Of a stretch of DNA of 9,052 nt, positions 6,783 through 9,052 are shown piece by piece. The number at the start of each line of letters is the position of its first letter. The first letter of the stretch is position 1. Origin of the DNA: Spirochaetota bacterium (lineage in GTDB: Bacteria; Spirochaetota; Spirochaetia; Treponematales; Treponemataceae); contig JAKJFV010000045.1 in the NCBI GenBank assembly GCA_022704725.1, positions 1 to 9,052 on the forward strand, read 5' to 3'. Below the pieces are notes generated by a model. It was not told where the DNA came from and made no database searches. It worked only from the letters and a program-made list of their open reading frames with translations. Both the position numbers and the translations under genes were made by a program.

Positions 6783-8792
6783 ATGGGAAGTATTGATATT
6801 CGCAAGAGTCCAAACGTATTTGATCCGACAACCCCTAGCGCTGTAGGTTCGAGAAACTCGCTTGCTCAGGAATACAGAGATCAACAGGCGGAAGTTAACA
6901 ACCTTCTTGAGGAAGAAGCAAATAAAATATTAAATCATGTTACCGCAAAGCTTCCAGAGGAAGTATTAAACCAGCTCGATGTTATGGGCGGTTTAAAAGA
7001 GAAGCTTTATAACTATTTCAATCAGAATTATCAGAATATGTTCAACCGCTATGTTGTAACATCTGAAGATGAAATGGTTAAAAAGGTTAGAAACTTCATA
7101 GATAAAGAAGAAATGAAGGTTCTTAACCGCTATACACCTAAAGAAATAGCTGCTCTGCTTGAAGATGTCGGCGGTGCAGATAAATTTAATACCGGTGAAA
7201 TTGAAAAATCTGTTGTAAATATGTACGGTCACTTACAGGGACACATTCAGCGCGGTGTTAACGATCTTGAAACGTTAACCAACTCGCTTCTCCGCCAGAA
7301 AACAGACGTAGGTGCATTTGTACGCGGTGAAAATGCCTATTCTATTGTAAAGTGTGCATTTAAAGATAATATTTACAAACCGAAGACCGTTACCGACGTA
7401 AAACTTTCAATCAATATTCTCGATTCAGAGCTTATCAGCCCTATTTTCCACTATCAGGTAACAGTTGAATATTTAATTAAGGATCTTTTGTCAAAACACA
7501 TAACAGATACTCTCGAAAAAGAAATCGAGAATATTAAGAATATGAGAATTGATGAAGGTCTTGACGAAATGTCCGACGGTGAACTTGTATTTGCAAAGAT
7601 GAATAAGGTTCCAGAATTAACCGATGATAATACCGACAATCCAAAGAGCCGCCGGTATCAGATTATTGCTAAGGAATTAATGGACAGAATTTCGGACCTT
7701 CGTGCAGAAATTGATCCTAATACCTTCGATCAGCTGAATATTCGTGAGAACTTGAAGAAAATTGTTGATATTGAAAATATCCGCAACCGCGGTTTTAACA
7801 CTGCAATCAATTCTCTTACCTCAATTCTTGACACTTCAAAGATGGGATATCAGTACATAGAGAATCTAAAGAACGCACGCGAGCTTATTCTTCGAGAGTA
7901 TGAGGATACAGATTCTGCTCATCTTCCTGATGAACGGTATCAGATTAAACTTAAGTACTACGATAATGCCCAGCTTATTAACGAACGCGAAGCCTATAGA
8001 GTGCAGCTTGCAAGTTTTGCTACAGAAGTTGAACACCTTTGGGATGTTCTTCATACTGATTATGATGATGCAAAGCGCTTTAAGAGAATTGCAGATTTCG
8101 AAGATTTAGCAAATGCTTACAAGAGAAAGATTGTTTCCCGTTATAAATCAAAATCAGGCGATCCTGTATACGAAGATACTGCAAAAGTCTGGGACGAAAT
8201 TTCCTTTATTAAACCGCAGGAAACTGAAATTGAAAAAATGAACCAGACCTTCCTGTATGAAAAGGATAAGATTAGAAGCAAGCTCATTATTATGCGCAAC
8301 AGACTAAAGAGTATGTACGATTATCAGTATCCAATTGAACGCCGTGTTATGGAAGAACGATTGAGTTTCCTTGAAACAGAATTCAATAAATTTGACTACA
8401 TGATTAATCCCTTCCATATTCAGCCTGGTTTGTTAATGGATATGGATATTACATCCATTAAGAGAAAGAAGGCTACTCTTGACGGAATGGCTAACGTTCT
8501 TAATGAGTTCCTGCACAGTGTATCAAAAGGCTTCCAGGATGCAGCATTTGCTTCATTCTCAAGAAGACGTTCTACAGTTCGTGTAGACCTGTCTCAGTCT
8601 TTTGCCCCTCCCGAACTTGAAGAAGATGCTTCTCCTGCCAATGATCTTTTAGCAGAGATTAATCAGGAAGCACTGCCTCCAGCGCAGTCTGCAGAAAAAC
8701 CCAAAAGAGGGCCGAAAGCCGGCGCCCGTAAAACAGCATCTAAAAAAGGTGTTGTTGACAACGGAAAAACAAGCAGAGGGCGGGGAAAATAA
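6783..8792 (+). CDS. cfpA: Cytoplasmic filament protein A
   Basis: CfpA is the subunit of the cytoplasmic filament ribbon of treponemes, which runs along the cell beneath the periplasmic flagella. Loss of the homologue in T. denticola is known to disturb division and chromosome distribution. I recognise the 669-residue product from its characteristic N-terminus (MGSIDIRKSPNVFDPTTPSA) and overall composition: almost entirely charged helical sequence, with long heptad-like stretches and no signal peptide or membrane segment. The length is close to the roughly 680 residues I recall for other CfpA proteins. After about residue 605 the character changes to a Pro/Glu/Asp-rich linker, then a strongly basic tail (about 635-669) with KPKRGPK and SRGRGK. 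ATG 6783 has an excellent ribosome site. The gene has its own strong promoter and terminator and so is probably a single-gene transcription unit. Confidence 0.96.
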   Translation: MGSIDIRKSPNVFDPTTPSAVGSRNSLAQEYRDQQAEVNNLLEEEANKILNHVTAKLPEEVLNQLDVMGGLKEKLYNYFNQNYQNMFNRYVVTSEDEMVKKVRNFIDKEEMKVLNRYTPKEIAALLEDVGGADKFNTGEIEKSVVNMYGHLQGHIQRGVNDLETLTNSLLRQKTDVGAFVRGENAYSIVKCAFKDNIYKPKTVTDVKLSINILDSELISPIFHYQVTVEYLIKDLLSKHITDTLEKEIENIKNMRIDEGLDEMSDGELVFAKMNKVPELTDDNTDNPKSRRYQIIAKELMDRISDLRAEIDPNTFDQLNIRENLKKIVDIENIRNRGFNTAINSLTSILDTSKMGYQYIENLKNARELILREYEDTDSAHLPDERYQIKLKYYDNAQLINEREAYRVQLASFATEVEHLWDVLHTDYDDAKRFKRIADFEDLANAYKRKIVSRYKSKSGDPVYEDTAKVWDEISFIKPQETEIEKMNQTFLYEKDKIRSKLIIMRNRLKSMYDYQYPIERRVMEERLSFLETEFNKFDYMINPFHIQPGLLMDMDITSIKRKKATLDGMANVLNEFLHSVSKGFQDAAFASFSRRRSTVRVDLSQSFAPPELEEDASPANDLLAEINQEALPPAQSAEKPKRGPKAGARKTASKKGVVDNGKTSRGRGK

Positions 8793-8801
8793 CTAGTTTA
8801 G

Positions 8802-8810
8802 TGTTATAAT
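8802..8810 (+). promoter_or_regulatory. Extended -10 promoter candidate for the gene at 8880
   Basis: TGTTATAAT is a perfect extended -10 (TG, one base, TATAAT). No good -35 hexamer is seen 16-18 bases upstream, which extended -10 promoters can tolerate. Transcription would begin near 8817, inside the left arm of the cfpA terminator. Confidence 0.5.
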
Positions 8811-8813
8811 AAT

Positions 8814-8855
8814 GGTGCGGGGGCAACTGTTACTCAGTTTCTTCGCACCTTTTTT
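8814..8855 (+). terminator. Rho-independent terminator after cfpA
   Basis: GGTGCG (8814-8819) pairs with CGCACC (8844-8849). Inside it GGGG can pair with TCTT through G-U and G-C pairs, with one bulged C. AACTG then pairs with CAGTT around a five-base loop TTACT. Six T residues (8850-8855) follow at once. The stem begins 22 bases after the cfpA stop codon. Confidence 0.85.
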
Positions 8856-8879
8856 CTTTGTATTCAATCAGGAGGAACT

Positions 8880-9052
8880 ATGCAGGAGTCTGTTAAGCAA
8901 TTAAGCAGTAATATTGATCAATTATTAAAATGTGCACAAACTAGTGAGAACATTGCCGATAAAATAACAAGTCTTATAGTTAAAAAAGAATTTGCAGAAC
9001 ATCATTCTGCAACTGCCGTCTATGATGTCCTTGTAAAAAATTGGAAATATGC
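8880..9052 (+). CDS. Hypothetical protein, 5' part only (runs off the window)
   Basis: An open frame starts at ATG 8880, preceded by AGGAGGA at good spacing, and stays open for 57 codons to the window end. The visible part begins MQESVKQLSSNIDQLLKCAQ, is hydrophilic and helix-prone, and has no signal peptide or membrane segment, so the product is probably cytoplasmic. I do not recognise the family. The frame, the strong ribosome site and the promoter candidate before the cfpA terminator make it a real gene rather than chance. It may have its own transcript rather than being part of the cfpA unit. Confidence 0.75.
   Translation, partial: MQESVKQLSSNIDQLLKCAQTSENIADKITSLIVKKEFAEHHSATAVYDVLVKNWKY

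Noticed and set aside
6690..6884. Minus-strand open frame over the cfpA promoter and start
   Set aside because: It would read through the poly-A tract as a phenylalanine run and overlaps the conserved CfpA N-terminus. No ribosome site is seen.

Overview
The window reads as chromosomal DNA from a spirochaete of the genus Treponema. The strongest marker is a full-length gene for CfpA, the cytoplasmic filament protein typical of treponemes. Next to it, on the opposite strand, lies a two-gene unit: a secreted von Willebrand A (VWA) protein followed by a pallilysin-related protein. As I remember it, this matches the T. pallidum neighbourhood of TP0748 (cfpA), TP0750 (VWA) and TP0751 (pallilysin). 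Base composition is moderately AT-rich and intergenic gaps are very short. I cannot assign a species. The lack of an HExxH motif in the pallilysin-like protein argues against T. pallidum itself.

Positions 119-4503 (+ strand) hold five tightly packed genes that look like one operon: folD (one-carbon folate metabolism), folE2 (GTP cyclohydrolase, entry to folate or queuosine synthesis), miaB (tRNA methylthiotransferase), a small two-helix membrane protein of the LapA/DUF1049 type, and an exported SPOR-domain protein with a helical-repeat-like region. Gaps are 11 nt, a 1-nt overlap, 20 nt and a 4-nt overlap. The first three genes are metabolic or tRNA-modification enzymes. The last two belong to the cell envelope.

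Positions 4504-6632 (- strand) hold the VWA gene and, overlapping it by 4 nt, the pallilysin-related gene. Both products carry N-terminal export or anchor segments and contain no cysteine. The pallilysin-related gene ends directly against the SPOR gene, with no base between the two stop codons.

Positions 6633-6782 are a divergent promoter region. A near-consensus promoter drives cfpA, with a 13-A run exactly where an UP element would sit. A weaker candidate promoter faces the VWA gene.

Positions 6783-8792 are cfpA. It is followed by a rho-independent terminator that overlaps an extended -10 promoter, and then by a new gene cut off by the window end (8880 onward), which I do not recognise.

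I saw no tRNA, rRNA, CRISPR array, insertion sequence or phage gene. The region looks like conserved core chromosome. Its most interesting parts are the VWA/pallilysin-like pair, the cfpA promoter and tail, and the LapA-like/SPOR pair.
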